Source: Rikenellaceae bacterium (lineage in GTDB: Bacteria > Bacteroidota > Bacteroidia > Bacteroidales > UBA932). Taken from it: a stretch of DNA of 14,553 nt. The position numbers and the translations under genes were made by a program. The DNA lies in NCBI GenBank assembly GCA_003513895.1, contig DOSU01000145.1, positions 1 through 14,553 on the forward strand. Reading direction: 5' to 3'. Position 1 is the stretch's first letter. Each line of letters opens with the position of its first letter. Under the pieces are notes generated by a model. It searched no databases, was not told the origin of the DNA, and worked only from the letters and a program-made list of their open reading frames with translations. Positions 1 to 6,587 of the stretch are shown here, piece after piece.

Positions 1-2
1 GC

Positions 3-1097
3 GGCCTTATCGCCTCTTTCTTTGTAGCATTTGCCATGGTAATCGTATCGTTCTCCTGCACAGGCCCTTTCGTGGGATCTATCCTTGCCGCAGCGGTAAC
101 AGGAGGTCTGGCGCTTAAACCTATACTAGGAATGTTTTTTTTCGGACTTGCTTTTTCGCTTCCGTTTGTTATCTTCTCCTTTTTCCCCTCTTTAATGAAA
201 AAGATGCCAAAATCGGGCGGATGGCTGAATGTTGTAAAAGTAGTTTTTGCATTCATCCTGCTTGGTTTCAGTATGAAGTACCTTGCTTCCGTTGATGCAT
301 ATTTCGGGCTCGGAATAATAACAAGAACATTGTTTATCTCCGTTTGGATTGTCCTAGCCATAATGTTAGGTGTTTACCTGCTGGGGAAAATCAAAACATC
401 CCACGATTCGGATACTCCACATGTTGGTACATTCCGGCTTATTCTTGCAATAGCATCTTTCTCATTTGCGGTATTCCTGGTTCCCGGAATGTTCGGCGCA
501 CCGCTCTCCTCTCTATCCGGACTCATTCCTCCTGCCGATGAAAGTACATTTACAATAGGTTCCGGCGGAACACAAAATACAGCATCACAATCCGGCGAAC
601 CGACAGCCGGCCTTTGCGGACCTGCAAAATATTCAAATCCCAAACATAAGGCCCCACATGGCCTGGCCAGTTATTATGAAATCGAACAGGCCATAGAATG
701 CGCAAAACAACTGAACAAGCCGGTGCTGCTCTCATTCAAAGCCGTTACCTGCAGTGCCTGTAAGCTTATGGAGGCAACTGTTTGGAGCGACCCTGAAGTA
801 CTTGAAATCCTTAATAATCAGGTAGTGATTGCATCGCTCTATGTAGATGACAGAACAGAGCTTCCTGTAGAAGACCAGGTGACATCAAAACTGGACGGCA
901 AGGTTAAGAATACTCTTGGCCGCAAACTCCGCGACTACCAGCTTAGCAACTTCGGAGTTGTATCGCAGCCTTTTTATGTTCTTGTAGATCATAACGAAAA
1001 TGTTCTTGTGAAACCGATAGGCGAAAGTTCGAAAGCAGAGTTTCTGAAATTTATGCGGGACGGCATTGCGAAGTTTGAAGCCTCAAAAGTTCAGTAA
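3..1097 (+). CDS. DsbD-like transmembrane thiol:disulfide reductase with C-terminal thioredoxin domain, 5' truncated
   Basis: This family carries electrons from cytoplasmic thioredoxin across the inner membrane to periplasmic thiol acceptors. The frame is already open at the left edge, so the N-terminus lies outside the window; the ATG at 36 is an internal Met. Counting from that Met, the first ~155 residues are hydrophobic segments of the DsbD beta/CcdA-type domain. They include a membrane cysteine in SFSCTGP (residue 8), a position typical of the redox-active membrane cysteines. A Ser/Gly/Thr-rich linker follows (about 165-195). The thioredoxin-like domain (about 210-350) has a CSAC redox motif at 239-242 and a cis-Pro loop (SQPFYVL, P312). 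Most DsbD gamma domains have CVxC-type motifs, so CSAC is a mild variant. The stop lies one base from the stop of the convergent nitroreductase gene. The family is clear. Whether the missing part holds a periplasmic alpha domain cannot be seen. Confidence 0.88.
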   Translation, partial: GLIASFFVAFAMVIVSFSCTGPFVGSILAAAVTGGLALKPILGMFFFGLAFSLPFVIFSFFPSLMKKMPKSGGWLNVVKVVFAFILLGFSMKYLASVDAYFGLGIITRTLFISVWIVLAIMLGVYLLGKIKTSHDSDTPHVGTFRLILAIASFSFAVFLVPGMFGAPLSSLSGLIPPADESTFTIGSGGTQNTASQSGEPTAGLCGPAKYSNPKHKAPHGLASYYEIEQAIECAKQLNKPVLLSFKAVTCSACKLMEATVWSDPEVLEILNNQVVIASLYVDDRTELPVEDQVTSKLDGKVKNTLGRKLRDYQLSNFGVVSQPFYVLVDHNENVLVKPIGESSKAEFLKFMRDGIAKFEASKVQ

Positions 1098-1098
1098 A

Positions 1099-1728
1099 TT
1101 AAATCATTTCAAAAAGATCTTTCATCGGCTTCCTTACTTTCTTCAGGAACTGATGTGAGTCTTCGGCCGAACGGTAACCAACTGCGCCAAGTACCGATGC
1201 TGTTAGACCTTTCTCTTTTAAACCGAGAATCTCGTCGAATTTAGCTTTGTCAAATCCCTCCATCGGGCAGGAATCTATCCTTAGTTCCGATGCAGCAGCC
1301 AGTAAAGAACCAAGAGCAATATAAGTTTGTTTCGATGTCCAGTTTATTATCTGCTCGCTGGTCATGCCGGCCATCTGGCCCTTCATCATGTCGCCATATC
1401 CTTTTGTTGTGGCAGGGTCATAATTATTAATTGCTGCTCCCCGGTTTAAGAATTCATCAATTTTATCCGGCTCCATTGCTGTAAAATTACAAAACAAAAA
1501 TATATGAGATGCTTCTGTTAGCTGCGCTTGTCCCCAGGCGGCCTTTCTCAGCTTTTCCCTAATTGCCGGATTTTCAATAACCAGTACTTTGTATGGCTGA
1601 AGTCCGTATGAAGATGGAATAAGGCTAATAGCCTCTTTTAAATAATCAAGGTTCTCTTTTGATACTTTTTTCGAAGCATCAAATATTTTTGTTGCGTAGC
1701 GCCATTTTAGGCCTTCTATAATGTTCAT
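1099..1728 (-). CDS. NfsB-like nitroreductase family NAD(P)H oxidoreductase
   Basis: Predicted cytoplasmic FMN flavoprotein of 209 residues, the usual size for the NfsB group, which reduces nitro compounds or quinones using NAD(P)H. The N-terminus resembles E. coli NfsB: a short helix, then RYATK (10-14), FDASKK (16-21) and PSSYGLQP (38-45), the region that contacts the FMN phosphate and ring. CPMEGFD (154-160) and the C-terminal GAVGYRS (181-187) are further family landmarks. The physiological substrate cannot be told from sequence. It lies 77 bases downstream of folK on the same strand with no obvious terminator or consensus -7 element between, so it may be the last gene of the suf-folK unit or have its own weak promoter. 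It ends almost stop-to-stop with the convergent DsbD-like gene, leaving no room for a terminator outside coding sequence. Confidence 0.88.
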   Translation of the reverse strand: MNIIEGLKWRYATKIFDASKKVSKENLDYLKEAISLIPSSYGLQPYKVLVIENPAIREKLRKAAWGQAQLTEASHIFLFCNFTAMEPDKIDEFLNRGAAINNYDPATTKGYGDMMKGQMAGMTSEQIINWTSKQTYIALGSLLAAASELRIDSCPMEGFDKAKFDEILGLKEKGLTASVLGAVGYRSAEDSHQFLKKVRKPMKDLFEMI

Positions 1729-1805
1729 TTTTATTCGTTTAGTATTGAATATGATTCTTGTTCTATTTCTGCATAAGAAACAACTATTTATCGCTTTTGT
1801 TTAGT

Positions 1806-2294
1806 TTATGTCCGTCTTACAGCAGATTTATCGGGACAATTTAAATAAAGGTCTTTGACCGATATTAATAAAACAGGGTGTATTATATCCGGATTAATTT
1901 CCATTAAAGGCTCCAGTACAAACTTACGCAAATGCATTCTGGGATGAGGAATTGTTAAGATTTCACTTTCAATAACCATGTTATCGTAAAGCAATATATC
2001 AATGTCTATTTCCCTCGATTCATATCCCTCTTTTTGAGCACCTCTTACGCGGCCAAGATCTGTCTCGATATTAAGAATCTGACGAAGAAGACTTTCCGGA
2101 TACAACTCCGTTTCAATAAGAATCGCTTTGTTTAAAAACCACTCATCTGATTCGAATCCCCAGGGCTCGCTCTCATAAAAAGACGAGGATAATACAGGAT
2201 TCACGGAAAGCAAACCTAGCCTCTCTTGCGCCTTTTCGATTAGGATCTTTTTTTCTCCCCTGTTACTTCCAATTAGGAGATAAACTTTATGCAT
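1806..2294 (-). CDS. folK: 2-amino-4-hydroxy-6-hydroxymethyldihydropteridine diphosphokinase
   Basis: Transfers pyrophosphate from ATP to 6-hydroxymethyl-7,8-dihydropterin, the step before dihydropteroate synthase in folate synthesis. Family signatures are YLLIGSNRG near the N-terminus (5-13), FYESEPWG (39-46, the pterin side), and the metal/ATP region SREIDIDILLYD (93-104) with the paired aspartates D97 and D99. PHPRMHLRKFVLEPL (116-130) is the C-terminal hallmark. I chose the ATG at 2294 (162 residues). The frame can be extended to a TTG at 2318, but that start lies inside the upstream gene, and family members begin a few residues before the GSN motif. With this start the gap to the upstream SufT-like gene is 4 bases, suggesting cotranscription. 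No Shine-Dalgarno sequence is evident, which is normal in Bacteroidota. Confidence 0.93.
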   Translation of the reverse strand: MHKVYLLIGSNRGEKKILIEKAQERLGLLSVNPVLSSSFYESEPWGFESDEWFLNKAILIETELYPESLLRQILNIETDLGRVRGAQKEGYESREIDIDILLYDNMVIESEILTIPHPRMHLRKFVLEPLMEINPDIIHPVLLISVKDLYLNCPDKSAVRRT

Positions 2295-2298
2295 GTGT

Positions 2299-2601
2299 TT
2301 ATAATAAGCCCAATTCAAGAAGAGCTTCTTCGCTCATTCTTTCTTTACCCCATGGCGGTTCAAAAGTAAGTTCAATAGCAACATCTTTTATTGTTGGAAC
2401 ATCCATTACTGCATCATAAACATCCTGCAACAGCTGGTCTGCCATTGGACAATTTGGTGCTGTAAGAGTCATCTTTACGAATGCCTTGCTTTTATCGTCT
2501 ACTTTTATTTCATAAATGAGTCCCAGATCATAAACATTAACAGGAATTTCAGGATCATGCACTTGCTTTAAAGCCAATACTATATTCTTTTCTACACTCA
2601 T
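2299..2601 (-). CDS. MIP18/DUF59 family Fe-S cluster assembly protein (SufT/YitW-like)
   Basis: Small cytoplasmic protein of 100 residues from the MIP18 (DUF59) family, whose SufT-type members help mature Fe-S proteins. Visible landmarks are HDPEIPVNVYDLGLIY (15-30), where DPE and the DLGLIY stretch are diagnostic, and LTAPNCPMAD (46-55) with the conserved reactive cysteine C51. The C-terminus ends LTFEPPWGKERMSEEALLELGLL-like, with the FEPPW element common to the family. Its place directly after sufE (12-base gap) and sufS supports a role in Fe-S biogenesis rather than in phenylacetate oxidation, where the related PaaD acts. It is followed 4 bases later by folK. The symbol sufT would be reasonable, but orthology was not tested. 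Confidence 0.87.
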   Translation of the reverse strand: MSVEKNIVLALKQVHDPEIPVNVYDLGLIYEIKVDDKSKAFVKMTLTAPNCPMADQLLQDVYDAVMDVPTIKDVAIELTFEPPWGKERMSEEALLELGLL

Positions 2602-2613
2602 TTTCTTTGGAAT

Positions 2614-3033
2614 TTATTTATTTGATGCAAAAGCAACAGCATAAAATTTTATCTGTTTAATCATTGAGAGGAGACCATTCGCTCTTGCAGGAGAAAGATT
2701 CTCCTCAAGTCCAATATCTTTTATGAATTTGAGGTCGGCATCAATTATCTCCTGTGGCGTTCTGCCGGAAAACACTCTAACCAACAACGAGATTATTCCC
2801 TTTGTTATGATCGCATCACTGTCTGCTGTAAAAATAATCTTTCCTTCTTTATAATCGGCAGCCAGCCAAACTCTGGACTGACAACCTTTTATGAGGTTTC
2901 TCTCATCTCTCCCTCCTTCGTTTATTATAGGAAGTGATTTTCCCAGCTCTATGATATATTCATATTTGTCCAGCCAGTCGGGGAATATCTCAAATTCCTC
3001 TACAATTTGCTGCTCTACATCTTTAATTGTCAT
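2614..3033 (-). CDS. sufE: SufE family sulfur acceptor protein
   Basis: SufE takes the persulfide sulfur from the cysteine desulfurase SufS and passes it on to the SufBCD scaffold. The protein has 139 residues, the normal length. The acceptor cysteine is C51 in LIKGCQSRVWL (48-57), the same local motif as C51 of E. coli SufE. TKGIISLLVRVFSGRTPQEI (79-98 region) and the C-terminal LSPARANGLLSMI are further family landmarks. The gene lies 56 bases downstream of sufS and 12 bases upstream of the SufT-like gene on the same strand, the arrangement expected for a cotranscribed desulfurase and acceptor pair. I see no truncation or missing key residue. Confidence 0.94.
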   Translation of the reverse strand: MTIKDVEQQIVEEFEIFPDWLDKYEYIIELGKSLPIINEGGRDERNLIKGCQSRVWLAADYKEGKIIFTADSDAIITKGIISLLVRVFSGRTPQEIIDADLKFIKDIGLEENLSPARANGLLSMIKQIKFYAVAFASNK

Positions 3034-3089
3034 TATATATTATTTTTGATATCTATGTTTTAAAATAGTTTACTTGTACTATTCATACA

Positions 3090-4316
3090 TCACGAAAGCA
3101 TCCTAACTCCTCGTTTTACCGATTCTATGAATATTTCAATTTCATTACTGGTGTTATAGACTGCCAGTGATGCTCTTACCATACCGGTAACACCATACCT
3201 GTTCATCAATGGTTCGCAGCACATCATGCCGGATCGAACAGCAATACCCATCTTGTTTAAAAGAACAGCAAGATCCGAATGGTGAATACCCTTAATATTA
3301 AAGGAGAACAGAGAAATCTTGTCCGGGGAGTCGCCATAAAGACGCAGCCCGTTTATTGCCAGAAGCTCCTCTCTTAGAAGAGATATTAGATCCTCTTCCT
3401 GATTCTTTACAAAAGTTTTATCGATACTATTAACAAAATTTATAGCCTCTCCCATTGCAGCTGCTCCAATAAAGTTTGGAGTACCTGCTTCGAACTTAAG
3501 GGGTAGAGGGGCATATGTGGTTTTCTCAAGAGTTACCGTTCCTACCATATCTCCTCCTCCCATCCATGGGACCATCTTCTCTAAAATGCTCTTCTTCCCG
3601 TACAATACTCCTGTTCCGGTGGGGCCATAAAGTTTGTGTCCGGAAAAAACATAAAAGTCACAGTCCATTTCTTTTACATCCACCCTTGTATGAACGATTC
3701 CCTGTGCCCCGTCTATCAGAACTTTTGCTCCGGCAAGATGTGCTTTCTCAATAATAAGTTTTATAGGATTAATAATTCCAAGAACATTGGAAATTTGGGC
3801 TACAGCGACTAATTTCACCTTGTTGTCCAAAAGGGTGTCCAGAAGATCCGTTCTCCAAACCCCGTTTTCGTCTACAGGCAATATTCTCAAAACGGCACCT
3901 GTTCTTTCACAGGCCATTTGCCATGGGACAAGATTTGAGTGATGTTCGGCCTCAGTAATTAATATTGCATCCCCTTTACGAATAAAGGTTGAGGTAAAGC
4001 TGTTGGCAACCAGATTAATGGAGGCAGTGGTTCCGGAAGTAAATATTATCTCTTCTGTGCTTGAGGCATTAATAAAATTCATTATTGTCGTGCGGGAGTC
4101 TTCGTATAACTTCGTACTCCTTGCGCTTAACTCGTGAACAGCCCTGTGGATATTCCCGTTAATGCCGGAGTTCATTTCGTTAAGCAAATCGATTACGCTT
4201 AAAGGCTTTTGCGCTGTTGCTCCGTTATCGAAGTAAACAAGATTCCTGTTGTTCACACTTTGGCTCAGAGCAGGAAACTGTTCTCTTATTTCGTCTACAC
4301 TTCTGTATAATTCCAT
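3090..4316 (-). CDS. sufS: SufS-type (group II) cysteine desulfurase
   Basis: PLP enzyme that converts cysteine to alanine and loads the sulfur as a persulfide for SufE; cytoplasmic. 408 residues, normal for SufS. Landmarks: FDNGATAQKP (29-38), the EHHSNLVPWQ stretch (124-133) with the PLP-stacking His H125, D202 and Q205 in IDGAQ, the Schiff-base lysine K228 in FSGHKLYGPTG, and R380 in VRASLAVYNT. The catalytic cysteine aligns with C366. Its loop reads RSGMMCCEPLM where most SufS proteins read R(T/A)GHHCAQPLM, so the two His before the cysteine are Met and a second cysteine (C367) follows. The gene is the first of the minus-strand unit and diverges from ruvA. SufB, SufC and SufD, often adjacent in Bacteroidota, are absent on both sides. 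Confidence 0.94.
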   Translation of the reverse strand: MELYRSVDEIREQFPALSQSVNNRNLVYFDNGATAQKPLSVIDLLNEMNSGINGNIHRAVHELSARSTKLYEDSRTTIMNFINASSTEEIIFTSGTTASINLVANSFTSTFIRKGDAILITEAEHHSNLVPWQMACERTGAVLRILPVDENGVWRTDLLDTLLDNKVKLVAVAQISNVLGIINPIKLIIEKAHLAGAKVLIDGAQGIVHTRVDVKEMDCDFYVFSGHKLYGPTGTGVLYGKKSILEKMVPWMGGGDMVGTVTLEKTTYAPLPLKFEAGTPNFIGAAAMGEAINFVNSIDKTFVKNQEEDLISLLREELLAINGLRLYGDSPDKISLFSFNIKGIHHSDLAVLLNKMGIAVRSGMMCCEPLMNRYGVTGMVRASLAVYNTSNEIEIFIESVKRGVRMLS

Positions 4317-4356
4317 TTATCTCTTTTTGTGAATGTTTTTTAACTTTAGTATCGTA

Positions 4357-4364
4357 CAAAATTA
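4357..4364 (-). promoter_or_regulatory. candidate -7 element for sufS
   Basis: On the minus strand this reads TAATTTTG, a full match to the Bacteroidota -7 consensus TAnnTTTG. It sits about 40 bases upstream of the sufS ATG. A TTG lies 16 bases further upstream (4381-4383 on the plus strand as CAA), slightly closer than the usual 17-23 base spacing, so the -33 partner is weak. The role is inferred from motif and position only. Confidence 0.38.
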
Positions 4365-4399
4365 GCAAAACAAAGTTTCTCAATGTACCTTAAAAAACA

Positions 4400-4407
4400 T
4401 AAATTTG
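4400..4407 (+). promoter_or_regulatory. candidate -7 element for ruvA
   Basis: TAAATTTG, a full match to TAnnTTTG, lies 24 bases before the ruvA ATG at 4432. An imperfect TTTC at 4376-4379 stands 20 bases upstream as a possible -33 element. Its right half overlaps a 13-base inverted repeat (4403-4415), so a bound protein would cover the start-site region. Based on motif and position only. Confidence 0.4.
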
Positions 4408-4415
4408 TCACAAAT
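4403..4415. repeat. 13-base inverted repeat overlapping the ruvA -7 element
   Basis: ATTTGT-C-ACAAAT: two 6-base arms around one central base, 16 bases before the ruvA start codon. A closely similar repeat, ATTTG-TGT-CAAAT, lies at the same distance before gcvH. It could be an operator, or simply an inverted copy of the TTTG in the promoter. Confidence 0.45.
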
Positions 4416-4431
4416 GTTTAAATAAAACAAA

Positions 4432-5022
4432 ATGTACGACTTCATAAAAGGCATTCTGGTAGAACTAACTCCTACAGAAGTGGTTTTGGAAACAAACAAT
4501 ATCGGATATAAAATACAAATTTCCCTGCAGACATATTCCAGGCTGACATCAGGCGCGAATGCAAAACTCTTTATATATCACCACCTGAGAGAAGATATTG
4601 AGCTTCTGTATGGCTTTTTCGACAAAGAGGAACGAGGAATATTCTGTCATTTGATAGAAGTTTCGGGAATTGGACCCAATACTGCAAGAACAATGCTCTC
4701 TTCAATGACTTCGGATGAAATAAGAAATGCTATTATAACAGGGGACGTAAATAAACTTAAAAGTATTAAGGGAATAGGGCTCAAAACCGCACAGAGATTA
4801 CTTATTGACCTTAAGGACAAAATTATAAAAGGAGGCGTTTCCGACGTTTCGGGAGGACTTTCTGCCGGAAGAGCGCCCACTCAAAGGGATGAAGCTCTCT
4901 CTGCTCTCGTTTTGCTGGGTTTTGCAAAACAAAATGTGGAAAAAGCGCTCGATTCTATACTAAAAGAACTGCCGGGTTGCCGATTGGAAGACCTCATTAA
5001 GCTTGCGCTAAAAAGGTTATAG
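4432..5022 (+). CDS. ruvA: Holliday junction branch migration complex subunit RuvA
   Basis: RuvA binds four-way DNA junctions as a tetramer and loads the RuvB motor for branch migration in recombination and repair. 196 residues, normal length. Domain I (about 1-65) is the OB fold: MYDFIKGILVELTP, the NNIGYKI strand pair and the HHLREDIELLYGFF segment (50-63). Domain II holds two helix-hairpin-helix motifs, LIEVSGIGPNTARTML (74-89) and LKSIKGIGLKTAQRLL (109-124), which grip the DNA backbone. After a Gly/Ser-rich linker (134-147), domain III (150-196) is the RuvB-binding helical bundle, ending LEDLIKLALKRL. The gene is divergent from sufS across 115 bases and is followed 46 bases later by gcvH. 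ruvB and ruvC are not in the window, and ruvA standing apart from ruvB is common in Bacteroidota. Confidence 0.96.
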   Translation: MYDFIKGILVELTPTEVVLETNNIGYKIQISLQTYSRLTSGANAKLFIYHHLREDIELLYGFFDKEERGIFCHLIEVSGIGPNTARTMLSSMTSDEIRNAIITGDVNKLKSIKGIGLKTAQRLLIDLKDKIIKGGVSDVSGGLSAGRAPTQRDEALSALVLLGFAKQNVEKALDSILKELPGCRLEDLIKLALKRL

Positions 5023-5038
5023 TTTAAATTATATTTCA

Positions 5039-5046
5039 TACATTTG
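5039..5046 (+). promoter_or_regulatory. candidate -7 element for gcvH
   Basis: TACATTTG, a full match to TAnnTTTG, lies 22 bases before the gcvH ATG in the 46-base gap after ruvA. No TTG stands at the expected -33 position (around 5014-5020, inside the end of ruvA), so this is a partial promoter match. It may be an internal promoter of a ruvA-gcvH unit. Confidence 0.33.
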
Positions 5047-5054
5047 TGTCAAAT
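5042..5054. repeat. 13-base inverted repeat overlapping the gcvH -7 element
   Basis: ATTTG-TGT-CAAAT, 14 bases before the gcvH start codon. It resembles ATTTGT-C-ACAAAT before ruvA in sequence, overall length and position relative to the -7 element. Confidence 0.42.
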
Positions 5055-5068
5055 TTAATAATAGAATT

Positions 5069-5443
5069 ATGAATATACCTGCAAATCTAAAGTACAGCAA
5101 CGACCATGAATGGATTCTTGTTGAGGGTAATATCGCAACCATTGGTATTACCGATTTCGCACAAGGTCAATTAGGTGATGTCGTTTTTGTTGACATTCAA
5201 ACTGAAGGGGAAACCCTTGAATCGGGTGAGGTTTTTGGTGCTATTGAAGCAGTAAAAACAGTTGCCGACGGCCTTATGCCTGTTTCCGGAAAAATTATTG
5301 AAATAAACACAAATCTGGAAAGTGCTCCTGAGTCTGTAAACAAAGACCCTTACGGAAGCGGCTGGATGATTAAAGTTGAATTGACAAACCCTGCTGAACT
5401 TGACACCCTCATGAATGCAGAGAAATACAAATCAATTCTCTAA
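5069..5443 (+). CDS. gcvH: Glycine cleavage system H protein
   Basis: GcvH is the lipoylated carrier that shuttles the aminomethyl group between the P, T and L proteins of glycine cleavage, feeding one-carbon units to tetrahydrofolate. 124 residues, normal length. Landmarks are KYSNDHEWI (8-16), ATIGITDFAQGQLGDVVFVD (23-42) and the lipoyl hairpin GEVFGAIEAVKTVADG (53-68), with lipoyl lysine K63. The usual motif is ESVK; here it is EAVK, a conservative change. The C-terminal NKDPYGSGWMIKVE stretch is also typical. gcvP and gcvT are not adjacent. The gene sits between ruvA (46 bases upstream) and a strong terminator beginning 26 bases after its stop. The next gene downstream encodes a threonine-aldolase-like enzyme that would produce glycine, a suggestive but untested link. 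Confidence 0.96.
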   Translation: MNIPANLKYSNDHEWILVEGNIATIGITDFAQGQLGDVVFVDIQTEGETLESGEVFGAIEAVKTVADGLMPVSGKIIEINTNLESAPESVNKDPYGSGWMIKVELTNPAELDTLMNAEKYKSIL

Positions 5444-5452
5444 ATTATTCTT

Positions 5453-5470
5453 TAATATTTCGAAATATTA
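5453..5470. repeat. 18-base perfect palindrome
   Basis: TAATATTTCGAAATATTA reads identically on both strands, with its centre between 5461 and 5462. It abuts and shares one base with the terminator stem that follows. In RNA it could form a weak AU-rich hairpin; in DNA it has the form of a dimer-protein operator. Function unknown. Confidence 0.7.
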
Positions 5471-5498
5471 CCCTTTGGAGGAATCCAAAGGGTTTTTT
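5470..5498 (+). terminator. Rho-independent terminator after gcvH
   Basis: ACCCTTTGGA and TCCAAAGGGT form a perfect 10-bp stem closed by a GGAA (GNRA-type) tetraloop, followed directly by six T. It lies 26 bases after the gcvH stop and 40 bases before the aldolase gene, separating the two units. Confidence 0.9.
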
Positions 5499-5538
5499 AT
5501 TAAATTTACACTCAGTTTAACTTAAGAACCAAAATAAG

Positions 5539-6564
5539 ATGAAGCACAGTTTTGGAAGCGACAACCATTCAGGAGTTGCTCCGGTAATAATGGAGGCTGT
5601 TATTAAAGCCAACAATGAGTTCCAGGTTGCGTATGGCGAAGATGAAATAACCGATAGGGCTATTAAAGAATTCAAAAAAGTTTTAGGAGAGAAAGCCATT
5701 CCGTTTTTTGTTTTTAACGGCACTGGTGCAAACATAGTTTCACTAAAGGCGATGACCAGCTCTTTCAACTCAATCCTTTGCCCGGAAAGCGCACATATTT
5801 ATGTAGACGAATGCGGGGCACCCGAAAAGCTAACTGGCTGCAAACTAATACCTCTTCCCTGCGTTAATGGCAAGGTAACAGCAGAAACAGTTAAAAAAGA
5901 ACTTAAAGGATTCGGGTTTCAGCATCACTCTCAGCCGAAAGTGCTTTCTATTTCGCAACCAACGGAACTTGGTACAATTTACACACCCGGCGAGATTGAG
6001 GAATTGGCAATACTGATGCACTCATACGATTGTTACCTGCACATAGACGGATCCCGAATATCGAATGCAGCTGCATCTCTAAATATGTCAATTAAAAGTT
6101 TCACATACGACCTGGGTGTCGATGCCATTTCGTTCGGTGGCACAAAAAACGGCTTACTCATTGGCGAAGCTGTTGTTTTCTTTAGAGAGGAACTGGCAAA
6201 AAATTTCGTTTATATAAGGAAACAGGCCGGTCAGCTATTTTCGAAAAACCGCTTTATAGCAGCTCAGTTTGAGGCCTATCTTAAGGACGGCAACAACATT
6301 AAGCTGGCAACAGAATCTAACAACATGGCAAAATATTTGGAACAGGAGTTGCAGTCTGTTCCGCAAATCAAGATAAGCCGTCCTGTAGACACAAACGCCG
6401 TGTTTGCCTATGTTCCAAAAGAATTGTGTGAAAAGCTGCGGAAATTGCACTATTTTTATGTGTGGGACGAAGAGACAAATGAAGTAAGGTGGATGTGCTC
6501 ATTCAATACGACTAAAGAGGATATCGATATTTTCATAAAAGATATGAAATCTCTGATCAAATAA
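5539..6564 (+). CDS. Low-specificity L-threonine aldolase / beta-eliminating lyase family PLP enzyme
   Basis: Fold-type I PLP enzyme of 341 residues whose closest recognisable group cleaves L-threonine or L-allo-threonine to glycine and acetaldehyde. Visible motifs: FGSDNHSGVAP (5-15), the N-terminal family signature; YGEDEITDR (32-40); FNGTGAN (59-65), the phosphate-binding turn; AHIYVDECGAPE (85-96), whose His should stack on PLP; QPTELGTIY (140-148); HIDGSRISNA (168-177) with D170 and R173; and the PLP lysine K203 in SFGGTKNGLL. It begins 40 bases after the terminator. TAAATTTA at 5501-5508, 23 bases after a TTTG, is a weak promoter candidate. An acyl-CoA synthetase gene follows after 23 bases. 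The symbol ltaE is plausible, but relatives acting on other beta-hydroxy or beta-substituted amino acids exist and sequence alone does not decide. Confidence 0.88.
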   Translation: MKHSFGSDNHSGVAPVIMEAVIKANNEFQVAYGEDEITDRAIKEFKKVLGEKAIPFFVFNGTGANIVSLKAMTSSFNSILCPESAHIYVDECGAPEKLTGCKLIPLPCVNGKVTAETVKKELKGFGFQHHSQPKVLSISQPTELGTIYTPGEIEELAILMHSYDCYLHIDGSRISNAAASLNMSIKSFTYDLGVDAISFGGTKNGLLIGEAVVFFREELAKNFVYIRKQAGQLFSKNRFIAAQFEAYLKDGNNIKLATESNNMAKYLEQELQSVPQIKISRPVDTNAVFAYVPKELCEKLRKLHYFYVWDEETNEVRWMCSFNTTKEDIDIFIKDMKSLIK

Positions 6565-6587
6565 ACTTAAACCCCAAACTCACGATT

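Noticed and set aside
559..571. GTTCC-GGC-GGAAC, a parS-like inverted repeat inside the DsbD-like gene
   Set aside because: The arms match parS but the centre is 3 bases instead of ACGT and the whole is one base too short; it lies in a Gly/Ser-rich linker where GGN codons make it likely by chance.
2295..2318. TTG start extending FolK by 8 residues
   Set aside because: It lies inside the upstream gene, and the ATG at 2294 places the GSN motif at the normal distance from the N-terminus.
4403..4415. CRP/FNR-type operator at the ruvA inverted repeat
   Set aside because: Arm sequence and spacing do not fit TGTGA-N6-TCACA or TTGAT-N4-ATCAA; it was kept only as an unassigned inverted repeat.
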